The notes under the pieces were generated by a model. That model ran no database searches and was not told where the DNA came from. It saw only the letters and a program-made list of their open reading frames with translations. Position numbers and translations under genes: made by a program. Of a DNA stretch of 64,000 nt, positions 51,662 through 63,420 are shown one piece after another. Each line of letters begins with the position of its first letter. Position 1 is the stretch's first letter. This DNA is from Atherinomorus stipes. Taxonomy: Eukaryota > Chordata > Actinopteri > Atheriniformes > Atherinidae. Location: NCBI GenBank assembly GCA_023101725.1, contig JALJCO010010201.1:62001-126000 (forward strand). The letters are read 5' to 3'.

Positions 51662-53198
51662 AACTGGGGGCGGGAAAAATATCAATACACTGCAATATCA
51701 CAATATTTTCATGTGCTGATATCGCATCAACCTTTAAAAACATGGTATTGATCTATTTTACAAACAAAATTGCGCAATATTTCATCGTTCTGTTCCGAAA
51801 CTGCGAGAACTCACAAAATGTTGTGAGATTAGGCTCGTTCGACTTTGTCTATCTGCAGCGCAACTCGGCTGGAAGTGAGGGATTGTGGTCCTGGAGTGTT
51901 GCATGCTGGTTAGAGTGTTGCATGCTGGTTAGAAACTTTGTCCGACTTCAGACTGCGCCTGCACTGCACAGGGAAGCGTGACCACACCACATGATCATCA
52001 AACATCGCGGGAGCCGTCCGACTGCAGTCGGATCGTGCAGTTACACCTCAGCAACTGCAGTTTCTGGACCTGCCTCCACCGCCAACGGAACCTGGTTCTG
52101 ATTGGTTTAACCTCTGACGCAACCTCCGATTTTTGGACAGGACTGCCCCCCAGTAATAAATCAATTTAGGTGTTTTAAACAGGCTACAAAATAATTTCAA
52201 ACAGCCTTGGTGTTTCATATTGTAAATAGGCTAATGTTCACAAACGGGAAAAAAAATTTAGAAAAAAAAAAAAAAAGGAGAAGAAAAAAAAAAAAAAAAA
52301 AAAAAAGAAAAAAAAACAAAAAAAAAAAAAACCAACACCCGGCCAACCCGCGAGGAAGCGAGGGGAGGAAGAAAAGAACCAAATCCCCTGGACAGGCTGA
52401 TATCTGACTGCTGCAATAAAGTAACACAAATGTGTTGCAGCAACACTCAGATAAATATGAACTGTAAGTTATACCAAAACCTTCACAAATCATCTTCATA
52501 ATTTGCATTTATTGGACTAATTATTGCATATCCACATTTCCACATGCTCCCTTTGCACTCCCCCCTCATGTTATCCATGAGCACCCAAACCCTTAATATG
52601 TATATAAAATAATATATAATAACATTTATTTCTACCCCCATCTAAAATAAAAAAAGAAAAAAGTTTCTATTACTTTTATTTGTTTTAAATTTATTCATCA
52701 AGGCAAAGAATTTATTTTTTTTTTATATTTGAGCCTGGACATTTACCAGATTACTGTCCTCTATGTTGCACCCTAACAGGTAAATAACATTCTGTCTACT
52801 ACAGTACAGTAGCAAGTTAATGTAACTGGTGTCAACAACATGCCGTTCTTAATACTCTGAAATTAGACTTGATCAGATCTGCACAGCGTTCAGTAACTTT
52901 GAGCTAAATAAAGGCTAATGCCGCGAGATCCTCCATTATTGCCGTCTTCACGTTGGCGAACTTGTCCGGCTGAGATGTGCTGCTTCTAAGGTCTGCCCCC
53001 GACGACTCACGCAGCTCTCGTCTGACGGTAGACAGACGCAGTCAATCCGAACGAGCCTATTGTGTAACAGAGCGATGAAATCTCATGAGATTTTGTAAGT
53101 AAAGTAGATCGATCCCACGTCTTTGAACGTCGATTTGATATCTGCATATGATAATATCACAATATTTCAGTGTATAGATATTTTTTCCCACCCCTATT
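51662..53198. mobile_element. Inner hAT-like element, inserted in the outer one
   Basis: The left GGGGGCGGGAAAAATATCAA and the inverted right AGGGGTGGGAAAAAATATCT share about 35 bp of inverted similarity including TACACTG.AATAT. The flanks CTTCTAAA (51654-51661) and CTTCTAAG (53199-53206) agree at 7 of 8 positions. The interior has a 19-bp tandem duplication (51895-51932) and a long A-rich tract (52246-52331). No transposase. Confidence 0.8.
51895..51932 (+). repeat. 19-bp tandem duplication
   Basis: Two exact copies of AGTGTTGCATGCTGGTTAG within the inner hAT-like element. Confidence 0.95.
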
Positions 53199-53366
53199 CT
53201 TCTAAGTGTCAGAAACGGATAACAAAACTGCTATTTGCAATGACTGCTTTTTTCCAGCTTTAATATCGGTATCGATATCAGTTATCGGCCACATGAGTTT
53301 TAAAATATCAGAATATCGGACAAAATTCCAAAATCGTGCATCTGTAAGTTGTAATTCAGATTTAAC

Positions 53367-53418
53367 CATTGAAAGCCTTCTTGCTCAGCCTCTCAGCTGA
53401 GCAAGAAGGCTTTCAATG
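53367..53418. repeat. Perfect 23-bp hairpin, 6-nt loop
   Basis: Arms 53367-53389 and 53396-53418 are exact inverted copies beginning CATTGAAAGCCTTCTTGC, with loop CTCTCA. It lies 13 bp outside the hAT target duplication. Confidence 0.92.
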
Positions 53419-56400
53419 AAGTATTTGTACCACTAAATTCTCTAAAAATATTTTTCTATCTTTCTTCCTTTTTTTATTTTCTTTTTCCCTTTAATACACT
53501 GAATCCTCCTCCTTCAACAAAGTAGATGATCTCATATGTTGGGACTACAAAAATCAAAGTGAGCCTGTCTTCTGTTCGTTGGTTGGTTGGTTAACTCAGT
53601 GCATGTCAACACAAGTCTGGGATACATTAGCTAGTTAATGAATAGTCAGTTCCCATCGTAAACCTGTTGGCTGTGGCAGAAACAAGCAGGTGTAAAGACT
53701 TAAGTGATTTTGACAGAGGCCAAAGACTTATTTCCAGATGACTGAGTCAGAACAAACTCCCCTGCAGCCGTTGACCAAGACCCTCATAAATCACATGAAC
53801 ACATGATGCATCTCTTTTATGACGGCCTGAAAGTTTGTCTTTGTTTGCGACAGCTTCAAGTGTTGTAAAATCAGGTTCTGTCAGGCTGGAGTTCAGTTTA
53901 CTTTATCTGCTCTAAGATAACGCCTTCGCTCAAAGTGTGCAGCGTGTACTCAAACAATGAAAGAGAAAGTCTGTGATAATGATCTGTTAAGCCTTTAAAC
54001 TTGCATGCAACAGGGGGAAGCTTAAGACCTTGTCACTTGACCACCAACAGACATAAAATACTATTAAATGCAACGTAACAATGACAGAAAAGGTGCGCAA
54101 AACATCCAAGGATTATGATCTTTGTAAATTCATGACAATATTTAATTTTTTATTAATTCTTCCTGAATATTTTAAAATCTACTTTACAAATAAGCTGTTA
54201 ATCTAATCAATCCATGATACTGATACAATCTAGACTTGGATGTGGAAATCTGCAGGAAACATCCTCTCAAACCAAAGTGACCTTTTAGTAAAGAGACCCT
54301 AAATGTTGAACTAACTCAAAACAAGCACCAGTAATGTATCACACTGACTGCACATTATCATAACCAGCTGGAGTGTATAATCTTACCATTCACATGCATT
54401 ATTAAAAGTAGTGATCAAAGGTAAAAAAAAATAAATAAATTTTAAAAAAAAGCCCAGTCATGCCAAAAATGTCTGCAATAAGAAGATGCACGGGTTTATG
54501 CAGAACATGAGGCAACATCTAGCACAGTAACTAAGATACACTCGCTGTGCAACCCCTCCCCACACACGCCTCTTCTTACTGTTTCCACCGCTCTGTAGAG
54601 AATAATAAAAGATGTCCTTAGGAGGCGATTAGACAACTAATTAGGCCATAAAGAAGAGATAAGTGATACCGAACTAGATCATATGGGATGTTACCTCGTT
54701 CCCTCTCTCTTGCTCTCCAAGGATCAAACCAGATGCACGTTAGCACGTCTTACTAAAAGTCATCATCACCAAATGACTGAAATAACTTTCAAATCTTAAG
54801 TGACATTACTTCAAGGATATATATTTTTATTTGCAGAAGAGTAAGTGGATTTTCAGCTTTAGAAATACTGACAAAATTTGAAGGATTACAACTGAATATA
54901 AATTCTGAGGCAGAAGGCTGCTAGTGTGCTTAATTTCAAATTGGACACTTGACACTTTTACAGCGGATAACAGCCTTTACCTACTTTCACGCTGAGCCTT
55001 AATGCAATATTTTAGCAGAAAGCAGTGTTTAAAGTACACAGCAAGTCATTTCTTCAACATATTTTCCATTTCCCTGCATCTCCTGATGTTTGATTGTGGC
55101 ATTTCTATGCTGGCTGTGATCGCTTTGGGTTTAATGGCCTGCTTTTACATGCACGCAACCATGAACGCGCACACACAGCCACTTCCCTCAAGCCTGTTGC
55201 TATATCTCTAACAGATACAACATTTCTTAATCAAAACTGTAACCAAAAACAAGCAAAATGATTGGTTTTTAAAAGTCCTTAGTGTGAGGGCTCATACACT
55301 GCATATTATCTTAAGACGATCAAAATTAATCAGACAACAACAATCTACACCAGATGTGAGGCAGCTGGCGCTCTGAAATGGATCAATTTAAATAAGAATG
55401 GATTAGCTTCAGCAGAGGAAATTAATCAACTTGGCAAAATGTGCATAGTTTCCCTTAAAATCATTCATCAGTGGATACATCACTGCAAGGAAACTGTTTG
55501 AAGTCCCTTAATTCAATAAACAAGATATTTTTGCCGGCTAATTTGTGTCTCTCTTTCAAGTTTTATCTGAACAACAGCTGAACTTTAAATGGGAAAATAA
55601 GCTACATGAGGCAAGTATGCGATATAATTTACAGACCCATTCTGTTGCAGACCCTTGGTTTTCTTGTAGCAGCAAGTTTAGCTCATAATAAGACAAACAT
55701 TAAGATGGGGAAAGGGTCCAAAACCTACAATGATTCCTTACAAGATCAATCACTGTGGATTTTGGACACTTTCCCCAAGCAGAAACATTCCCTTATCTTT
55801 TTTATTTTCTTTCCCCCCTAAAATTACAATAAATTAGTGAAATGAGAGAACAGGCTTGTTTAATTATTGGCTTTGGGTTTCCCCTCCAATTATGCATGTA
55901 ATTGTAAGATTATCAATTGCAATGCAAATATATGCCAAATTAATCTAAAGTCTGCAGTGAATGGCTGCTTCTGGAAAACCATTCTTGAGGACTAGATGTT
56001 GAGTAGTTGTATTTTATCTGCTTTGTCAGAAGTTCATGACTTTTCCAGTTCAAATCCAGGAGGAAAGGGGGAAAAAAGGAGCACCTGTGTGAAACTAAAA
56101 CATGTTTTTATCAACATGTTGAGGCAGAAAAAAAAAAGTGAGAGGCTTGATAATTGCAGACAACAAAGAAAACAAAGAGTGACTAATTTCAGGATGTGAA
56201 AAAGATCAAATGTGGTTGTGTTTTTGTGGCTGTCTCTTTATCTCTTTAGTGCAGCGTAGTGATTAACTGTAACCAAAGGTGGGTTTTAACAGCATGGCAG
56301 CTTAAGAATTGTTGTTGCTGGTAAAGACAAATTAGTCCCAGAGTAACTGAAATGGATAGATTTTACTTATGGGGTCATTTTTCTTTAATGGAACAGTTAA

Positions 56401-57609
56401 AAAAAAGAAAAGAAAGTGTTTTAGTATCACTAAAGGCCTGTTTTAGTCTTTTCATCCAGAGAACTCAGACACAAAGACAATGTCGACTTTACGGGCTGCA
56501 AAAGGATGCCCTGCAAACCCCCTCCAGGGCACTTGCTTGTACCATGGTCACACATTTAGAGCCACTCTTGTGAATCTAAACTTTGACCAAATAAATCTGT
56601 CATGTGAAGAATAAGCATGCTGATGAATGCTCTCCCTTTCCCGGATAATGCCGTCTAATAGTTCTGAACAATACCATTCATCTGGCTCTGTTAAAATGCA
56701 GCTCACTGTGCAAAACAGCGTGGGAAAAATACCTGACACATCGGTTCATACCTTAGCTTTCCCCAATCTTATTTGATTTTTGAATAACTTTACAATTATC
56801 CACATCTCAAATTTAGGAGGGGACAAGAAATGCAAGTGTGCATCAGCTCAAGAGAATTTAAAGGTTGCAAATCAAACTAGTATAATTTAACAATATTGGT
56901 TGCATGCAAGTGATCTAAGCTTCCAGTCTCCCATGCAGGCCTGTCTCAGAATGCAGCATTCAAAAAGCTGCAAACTGCATCTTCAAAGACTGCTGGAATA
57001 AACTAAACCAGTTTAAAATTAATAGGATAACCAGAGTCCCAGTAACAGTTCAAAAGGCAGCATTACAAGACGTAGAGAGGCCGGGAGATCTATTTAAAAA
57101 TCACTGACATTTAGGCTCAAACTAATCAAAGCCAAGTCAAGAAGATGTGAATCCCCGTAGTCTTTTCAGAAAACAATAATGCAGCACGTAAAGGTCATTG
57201 CGATGCACTAATATGAGCATTTTACACGCTCCACGGGAAACTGCCTAAGACTCATCCAGAGATTTTTGCAGCTCACTGCGCGTCTGTCGGCGCTGCCATG
57301 TCCTCATAGGACTGGTTATCAGAGAGAGGCATGTTCTGTTCAAAGGTCCTTTTTATTTCAGTTTTTTATTGTGTTTGAACACTGTCATTAGAGGCTTGTA
57401 GAACAAAGCTGTCGTAAATTTATCTGCTCGAACAATTCTATAAAATAGACCTCTTTTATCTCTGTTAAATGGCGTTAAAGCCGCGCAGCCAAGTAGTAAC
57501 ACCGACGTTTGGGGGCACTTGATCCAGCAGCATTTTAACCGACCAGACTTTTCAGTACCAACTGATGCCCGGTCGGGTGCGCTCGGTTGGTGTCAGCGTA
57601 TCAGATTAC

Positions 57610-57709
57610 CTTCATTTGCGGGGATGCACCACGCTCCAAGCAATGCCAGACTCCAAGCCCACGTCCATGTCACCAGCCGAATGCCACAACTCCGCCAACG
57701 AGATTGCAT
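57610..57709 (-). CDS. epha6: epha6 exon 1: start codon and signal peptide
   Basis: The exon encodes 33 residues plus one base. It begins MQSRWRSCGIRLVTWTWAW, continues with a leucine/alanine-rich core and ends IPANE. This is a classical signal peptide: a basic n-region (R4, R6, R11), then a hydrophobic segment at about residues 12-27, with cleavage likely near C28 to A31. The donor is GAAG|GTAATC in phase 1, and the split codon GTG joins exon 2 to read ANE-VNLLDSR, as in Eph receptors. The start is well fixed: the frame is open upstream to an in-frame TGA at 57851-57853 with no other in-frame ATG. The -3 position is G (GCGCC-ATG). Upstream lies a T-rich tract and then GC-rich promoter-like DNA. 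The identification rests on frame, phase and position, because signal peptides are not conserved in sequence. Confidence 0.85.
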
Positions 57710-57716
57710 GGCGCAT
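57612..57716 (-). other. Overlapping upstream ORF (34 codons) in exon 1
   Basis: An ATG lies 7 nt before the epha6 start codon in another frame (57714-57716). It opens 34 codons that overlap the whole signal-peptide coding segment and stop at a TGA (57612-57614) two bases before the exon 1 donor. Its context is weak (T at -3), while the receptor ATG has G at -3, so leaky scanning could let ribosomes reach the receptor start. Whether it is in the mRNA depends on the transcription start site, which is not known here. The peptide resembles nothing I recognise. Confidence 0.4.
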
Positions 57717-57849
57717 CCAAAAAAAAAAAAAAAGAAAAGAAAAGAAAACCAGAACCGGTGACAGCAGCAGATTCTTCCTACAAAACTGCAGTTTCGGTCA
57801 GCACAAAGCGGGAAAACGTGGTAAAACCATCTGTGTGGATCTTCGTCCG

Positions 57850-58110
57850 CTCAGAAAAACGGAGGCTCGTGTTCTGCTGTGGCCAGTGGAAGGTAGTGAG
57901 GAGCAGAGTGCGCTCCGGGTTTGGGGGAGGCGGGCAGCGCGCCGGGGGGCGGAGTGAAACGCGATGTCTCTCCAATCACAGACCCTCCACAGGTGAACCC
58001 CGCTGCTGCTGGTTTCTCCAAATGATAATCGATCACTTCTTACTCGTTATCACTCAAGCTCAAAAAGCATTAGCTTGTGGATCCCGGAGAATTTGTTACC
58101 GCCCGCGCTG
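57850..58110 (-). promoter_or_regulatory. GC-rich probable epha6 promoter / 5' UTR
   Basis: This is the most CpG- and GC-rich stretch of the window. It lies directly upstream of exon 1, with GC-box-like motifs GGGGAGGCGGGC (57924-57935) and GGGGCGGAG (57946-57954). It fits a CpG-island promoter read to the left. No clear TATA box was chosen, and the transcription start is unknown. Confidence 0.55.
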
Positions 58111-58992
58111 CGTTTCTGCATGAACGAGAGGTTATGTATGAACGGATGTGTGAAACAAGAAGACTTCGTTTAAGAATGCGCATTACTTTTTATTTCAGAC
58201 CTGTTCTCTGTGTGCTCACACGGTAAGTTGAGTGAAAAGTTGAGTCTTTTGCTACTGCAACACAATACAGACTACAGAAGCAATGGAGTCAGAAGAAAGT
58301 AAATCACCGTAGGAAGCTGCTGCAGCGTCGACTGTGAGTTTACAGTGAAACCCAAGTCCTGATGTTGCATCTAACACCCCTATGAGGTTTGAAAATGTTT
58401 TTGTTTTTTGTAATTTGTTAGTAACTTCATCTCTGCAACAGAAAACTATAAAATAAATAAATAGATAAATAAATGAATGAATGAATAAATAAAAAGGGTG
58501 GACATGCATTCAAGAACATTAGGACTTTAGATGTTGATTCCATAAAAAAAAAAAAAATTCTGCTTATTTTTAAGCTACATTATATGAAACCTTAAACTGT
58601 CTTGAAATTTAGTGATTTTTGTTTTATATTATGCTCTTTATATGTTGGTGATTGATAGATGGGAAGAGTTGAGAAAGGTTGCCAGTCAAAAGGGAAAATC
58701 AGTTGAAGATTGAAAAGTAAACCAGATATGAAAAGATGTTTTTAAATTAGAGTAGCTAGATCTAATATGACCATGGGTTTAAATGTTAGAACATCTTAGA
58801 GCACTGTTGGTTCGTTGATGTCTGTGTTCTTGAAGTTCCTCTTGACGGCCCAGTCCATTTCCAGGCTTAAAAACTGGCGATAGTATCTTCAAATCAGTCC
58901 TATAACAAATAGAAAGCCAAGGGAGAAAAAAAAAAAAAACAACACAAGTTTTACTGTATATGATCATGTTTTTCTGATCCAGGAGATGAATG

Positions 58993-59025
58993 GCTTCATT
59001 ACATTATCCGGTAATGTAATGAAGC
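58993..59025. repeat. Perfect 14-bp hairpin, 5-nt loop
   Basis: Arms GCTTCATTACATTA and TAATGTAATGAAGC with loop TCCGG, upstream of the gene. Confidence 0.9.
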
Positions 59026-59552
59026 TTCTGTACCAACTGTAATGTAATCAAAGCACATGCATCGTATCTACTGTACCACTCACCAAGATATCTCTGTAGT
59101 CACGTTTTCAGTTCAGGCAAGATTTTACAAAGGTGTTCAGGATGCATTCATAATAATAATACTATTTTATTTCAGCGTGCCTTTTATGGCACTCAAGGTC
59201 ACCTTACAATAAAAGATATATCAGATAAAAAACAGTGACAATACACTGAAATAAAAAAGTACATTAATATTCTTTAAAAGATTAGGTCGGCAAACTGTAA
59301 CTGTTTTAAATGGAAATGTTAGGATTTTTCACACAGAAAGGTCCAGTGGGTTATTCCTGCCACTCATCAACCACAAGAACAAAAACTTAAAGTGCAAATT
59401 ATTTTGACTGACGCGTAATCTTTTATAATTTTTCAACATCAACTCTACTACAGCACAGTCATTTTAAGGCACACTTAAAGTATTTTTAAATTTATTAAAA
59501 TTTATTCTTGTATAAATCAAAAGGGCCATATGTCGCACATTTGATTCTAATT

Positions 59553-60115
59553 TAGGGCGCATTCACAAGGCTTTTCTTTAGGGGAGTTGTGAATGCGCAA
59601 ACGGACTCTGATCCAGAACAACCGGACTCGGTCCGCCTGCAAACGCAGGTCACGGTCCGATTCAAGTAAACCAAAGACAGGAAGTGGGCTACAAACTGCA
59701 TTGGCATTGTGGGTCAAATGTTGGACAACGTGGGTAAACGCTACGACAACAAACACGTGTGGGACTGCAGTTCTTATAAGATGGCTCGTGGTCAAACGTG
59801 GAGTTACGAGGAAGTAAAAGCTTTAATTGATATTTGATCTGATGAAATCATATCCCAGCTCCTCGTACAAAAATAATGCCGCTTTAAGGAGGAAACAGAA
59901 GTAGTGAGAACCTTCTTGTACGTGCGTCTTGTCGTCACCTACGGTGAATCCGAAAGCAGCGCCACCTGAGATTCTCATTCTTGGCCTGTTTGGCTCGTTT
60001 GGCAATGGTGCAACATGAACGCAATCTCGGCCCGGAAGACCACCCCCGCCCCCAACTGGACCGAGCCCCCAAACGGACCAAGACTTGCGGATTATGCTTT
60101 CTGAATGTGCCCTTA
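59553..60115. mobile_element. hAT-like MITE (TAGGGCGCATTCAC)
   Basis: The ends TAGGGCGCATTCACAAGGC and inverted TAAGGGCACATTCAGAAAGC are imperfect inverted repeats. Subterminal CGGACTCGGTCCG-type palindromes are present. No certain target duplication. Confidence 0.65.
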
Positions 60116-60319
60116 GTTTCTACAGTAAAAAGGTCCTTTACTGCATGCTTCTGCATGCATACACATAAAGCAACTTTCAATTCTATATTGTATATTGTTC
60201 CATATATGCAGTATGCATGGCATAGAATTATGCTATACTTTCACGTAACATGCTCTTTGTATGGAATATGAAGGTTATAATCTTGCTCATGGAGACTTTT
60301 AACAAGTTGAAGGGTTGAA

Positions 60320-60883
60320 CCCAGCTAGCATTCGACCGACTTTAAACGTTTAAAAGTGGTTGAAATAATGTCAGTAGATAAATGAACATTAATTCAATGT
60401 CAAAACAACGTTGAACACCCTATGGTTGAAATGGTGTCGTTAACTCATCATAAATTCAACTTTGAATTTCTTTAACTACTATGGATTTATTCCAGCACTT
60501 TCGTTGTGGCCTGTAATTTCATTGTGCATACAACATGCCTTTACTGTACTAATGACAATAAAGCTTTTTTTTTAATCGAACTGGAATATCAACAGTTTTT
60601 TTAGTTGTATGTCTAGTCAAAATCATTTTTACAACCATATCTTTAAAAAAAATTCCTAAAATATAACAGTTGAAAAATGACGTCATTCCAACGTCCAAAC
60701 AACGTTGATTTGCAAAATCAATGTTGATTCAGCGTTGGCAATTCACCCATGAGGAATCCCTTCACCCTCTGAGGAATACGACGTTGAAATGACGTTGCTA
60801 TTTCAACGTTGTTTAGATTTGCAAAATCGAAACAAAATCCAACAGTTATTTAACGTTGACACAACATTAAAATGCCAGCTGGG
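60320..60883. repeat. AACGTT-rich element with CCCAGCTGGCATT ends
   Basis: The left CCCAGCTAGCATT and the right AATGCCAGCTGGG are inverted repeats with one mismatch. The interior repeats the palindrome AACGTT many times, for example CAACGTTGAAC, AACGTTGATTTGCAAAATCA and TTCAACGTTG. Class not assigned. Confidence 0.7.
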
Positions 60884-61503
60884 AAGTTTAAACTCCTTTC
60901 AGGTGGTAAATATATTGATCCATGGCTGCTTCATTACTGTAGTTTCTAAAAGCCTTGTTAGGCAAAAAAACCTTGCTTCATTTAGTTTTTTAAACTCAAA
61001 GATTTATTGACAGATAAACTGAAAGATTTATTTACTAAGGCCCTGTTCACATAACTTTTCCACACAAAACTTTTTCTTTTGCGTATCTGGAAAAAAAATG
61101 CATTTACGCGACAATGGAATGAAAACTATCTCAGGAAAAACGCAAATGTGATCAGAAACGATGTTGTGCACATGCCAAGCCTCTAGTAGGTGGTGAAACC
61201 AGGTGTGTACCACATCCTAAAAGGCCGGAAAACACAACACAACTGAAGTGTTGCGTGCCATGTAACCTGTCTTTGCTGACGGCATACATGTTCTGCCAGA
61301 AACAGACCAAATCAAATAAAAAGTTGCAGCGGTGTGACACAATGGTCCGCCATTGTTTTTCTGCTGAGTGCAAGATGCACTTCCAGTTGCACTTTAAAAC
61401 TGACAGGACTCGCATTGCAAGCAAATTTCACTCTAGGATGCCGTGGTTAAATGTTTACGGTTTTGTCTTTTACTGTCTTTGCATCATGATGTAAACAGGA
61501 CCT

Positions 61504-61672
61504 TTAAGGGCAAGTTCTTTTTTTTTTCAATCTGGACCTATTTTCTAGCATGAAATGCATTCATTTACTCACCCAGACAATTTTGGTGCAACTTGAATTC
61601 CTTCGGGAAATATTTAGATCCCCTCCAGATCAGTGTATGTCCAATTATAATGGAAGTGATGGGGCAACGTAA
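61504..61672 (+). mobile_element. Single-arm copy of the 41581 foldback MITE
   Basis: It shares TCTGGACCTATT.TCTAGCAT, AACTTGAATTCCTTC and GGAAGTGATGGGGCAAC with the left arm of 41581-42013. It starts at TTAAGGGCAAGTTC. The right arm is missing. Confidence 0.8.
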
Positions 61673-63231
61673 AAACTGACCTTTTTTTATGGTCAGTTTT
61701 TCCGGTCTGTTTAACAGCTGATCTGAATCAGGTTTGACTGTAAAACGGTTACAGTTTCCTTTGAATGTCTTCAATAAATACCTCACAGTTGTGCGCACAA
61801 AACAACAAATACACAAGCAAATTCACACAAACCATCAGCCCTCTCCTCTTCTGCGGTTTTCTAGTTGAGGTAAAGCATTTTTCATGTAGTTTTTCGTTTA
61901 AATCAAGCGTTCATTAGGATTCCTCAAAGGAATGTCAAAGTAATTTATTTTTCTGGGGACCGAAAACTCAAAGATGAGCTTTTCCATAGTCTTCCCCACT
62001 TGCTTCTTGTTTGTGTTTGCAGTCTGCTGCATTTTTTCTTTCTTTTCTTCTCCCTCCACTCTCTGCGGTATAATTAGATTCTTTGATCACTGAGTGGTTC
62101 TTAGTGATATTCCTGTGGCTTACCCTGCTGACACCTCCCACGCTCCTTGTGTACGCACCCAGACACGTTCTCACATACATGCATTGATTTATTCCTCACT
62201 TGAACAAGTTAGGAACACATTAATATTTCCTGTGTGACCCCTCTACAACCTCCCATGTCAGCCTCCCGTTGTTGCACACTTCCCCACTTCCTCCTATTTT
62301 TGACAGAAATGGTTTTTAGACACCTCACATTTAAAATGCCTCTTCTTTTTCAATAAGTAATCAAATTGGTTTGCCAGGCATAAATATAACTGTGGGTGTA
62401 ATGCCAGGTTGGTGGTGTATTGTAGACGTGGAGGGGTCTGATCAGCGCTGACAGCGGGTGTGGAGGAGGTTCTGGGATGCCAGAAACTGTCGTTGTCTCC
62501 TGGAGGTGTCGATTTAATTCTATAAAAGATCTGCGAAAGGAAAGTGTAAGAAAAATCCACCTACAAATCACCCTTACCTTTAGCTATTGTTCATGTGTCT
62601 TTTCCCTTGCTGTGTTGAGATAATTTTATTTCTTTGTCCTTGAGGGTGTTTGGTAAATTAATGAAGTTATTTGAAATATTTTCATATCAGTAATGACAGG
62701 GTTTTTGATGCAAACAGACTTTGTGTAGCAAAGATGGATAGTTGGGAAATAAGCACAAGGAAGATGATACAGGAAGATATATCAGGAATATTTTTGCAGC
62801 ATATTTCCTTTCCCATTATGTTGGTGCCACTATGACGTATTTCCAGTTGTGCGAATGCATCTTGCACAGAAAATCTGCTGCCAATTTTACGTGTGAACAC
62901 TTCCCATATATTCTTCTGTGAGTGTCAGTAATTTGTTCCATTTTTAGTTCATACAAACATACATAAAGTCAGCAAAGATCAAAACCTGAGACTACATTTG
63001 TAGCAAATGTATAATGTAATTCCTTCCATATTTTTTTGTGCCAAAATAACTCCAGTAAACCCTTCCATCAAAATACCATTAAAGTCAGTTGAAATAAAGA
63101 ATGCTAAAAATTTCAAGGTTGATCTCTCTGTCAGGATGTCACATTTCCCCATCAAGCACAAGGTTGTAAGAGTATTACATGTTTATTTATTTTCCATTTA
63201 ATTTATCTTTAAATTCAGATTTAGTCATTAT

Positions 63232-63420
63232 TTAAAGGAATAGTACACCCAAAGAATGATGTGACATCATTTTCTACTCACCCTCATGCTAAGCAAGACT
63301 CTGGAGCACTTTTTTAATATCTCAAATAAACTTTAATATCGCAGCCGGAGATCGGACAGGTTTTTGTTTTCCCCCAACTTTCATATAATGGAGTTCACAA
63401 AAAGGTCCATAAAAGTGATG
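63232..63420 (+). mobile_element. Truncated copy of the 31910 TTAA MITE
   Basis: It shares TTAAAGGAATAGTACACCCA, AAGACTCTGGAGCACTTTTT and CTTTCATATAATGGAGTTC with 31910-32279. The right end is lost or diverged. Confidence 0.8.

Larger units (their letters stand above)
51465..53346. mobile_element. Outer hAT-like element with perfect 8-bp duplication
   Basis: The ends TAGGGATGCACGATATAATC and inverted TACAGATGCACGATTTTGGA are similar. Exact AGTTGTAA copies flank it at 51457-51464 and 53347-53354. Its own sequence (CGGCC, TATCGG motifs) occupies about 200 bp on the left and 150 bp on the right. The remainder is the inserted inner element. Confidence 0.9.
50774..57609 (-). other. Intron 1 (6.8 kb)
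   Basis: It begins GTAATC after the signal-peptide exon. It holds a nested hAT pair (51457-53354) and a perfect hairpin (53367-53418). The stretch 53420-57600 looks unique, with no recognisable gene or repeat. Confidence 0.82.
1..57709 (-). other. epha6: epha6-like Eph receptor gene, 5' half (9 coding exons)
   Basis: The gene encodes the extracellular and transmembrane part of an Eph receptor tyrosine kinase, a plasma-membrane receptor for cell-bound ephrins used in axon guidance and tissue boundaries. Nine exons join in a consistent frame: signal peptide, ligand-binding domain, cysteine-rich region, two fibronectin III domains and one membrane helix (589 codons plus 2 bases). Assignment to EPHA6 rests on remembered family sequences: APRNAISNVNETSVFLEW in exon 5, [18 protein letters not shown] in exon 6 and [19 protein letters not shown] in exons 2-3 fit EPHA6 better than EPHA3, A4, A5, A7 or A8. 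Exon lengths 65, 156 and 125 are, as I recall, typical of Eph genes. The kinase, SAM domain and C-terminus lie outside the window. A fish-specific duplicate or an EPHA5-like assignment is possible but less likely. Confidence 0.88.

Noticed and set aside
52246..52331. Long A-rich tract as a possible processed retrocopy tail
   Set aside because: It lies inside a hAT-like element and no gene-like body precedes it on either strand.
57587..58123. 178-codon open frame on the plus strand over exon 1 and the promoter
   Set aside because: Antisense to the supported signal-peptide exon. It is open because the region is GC-rich and lysine-rich through an A-tract.
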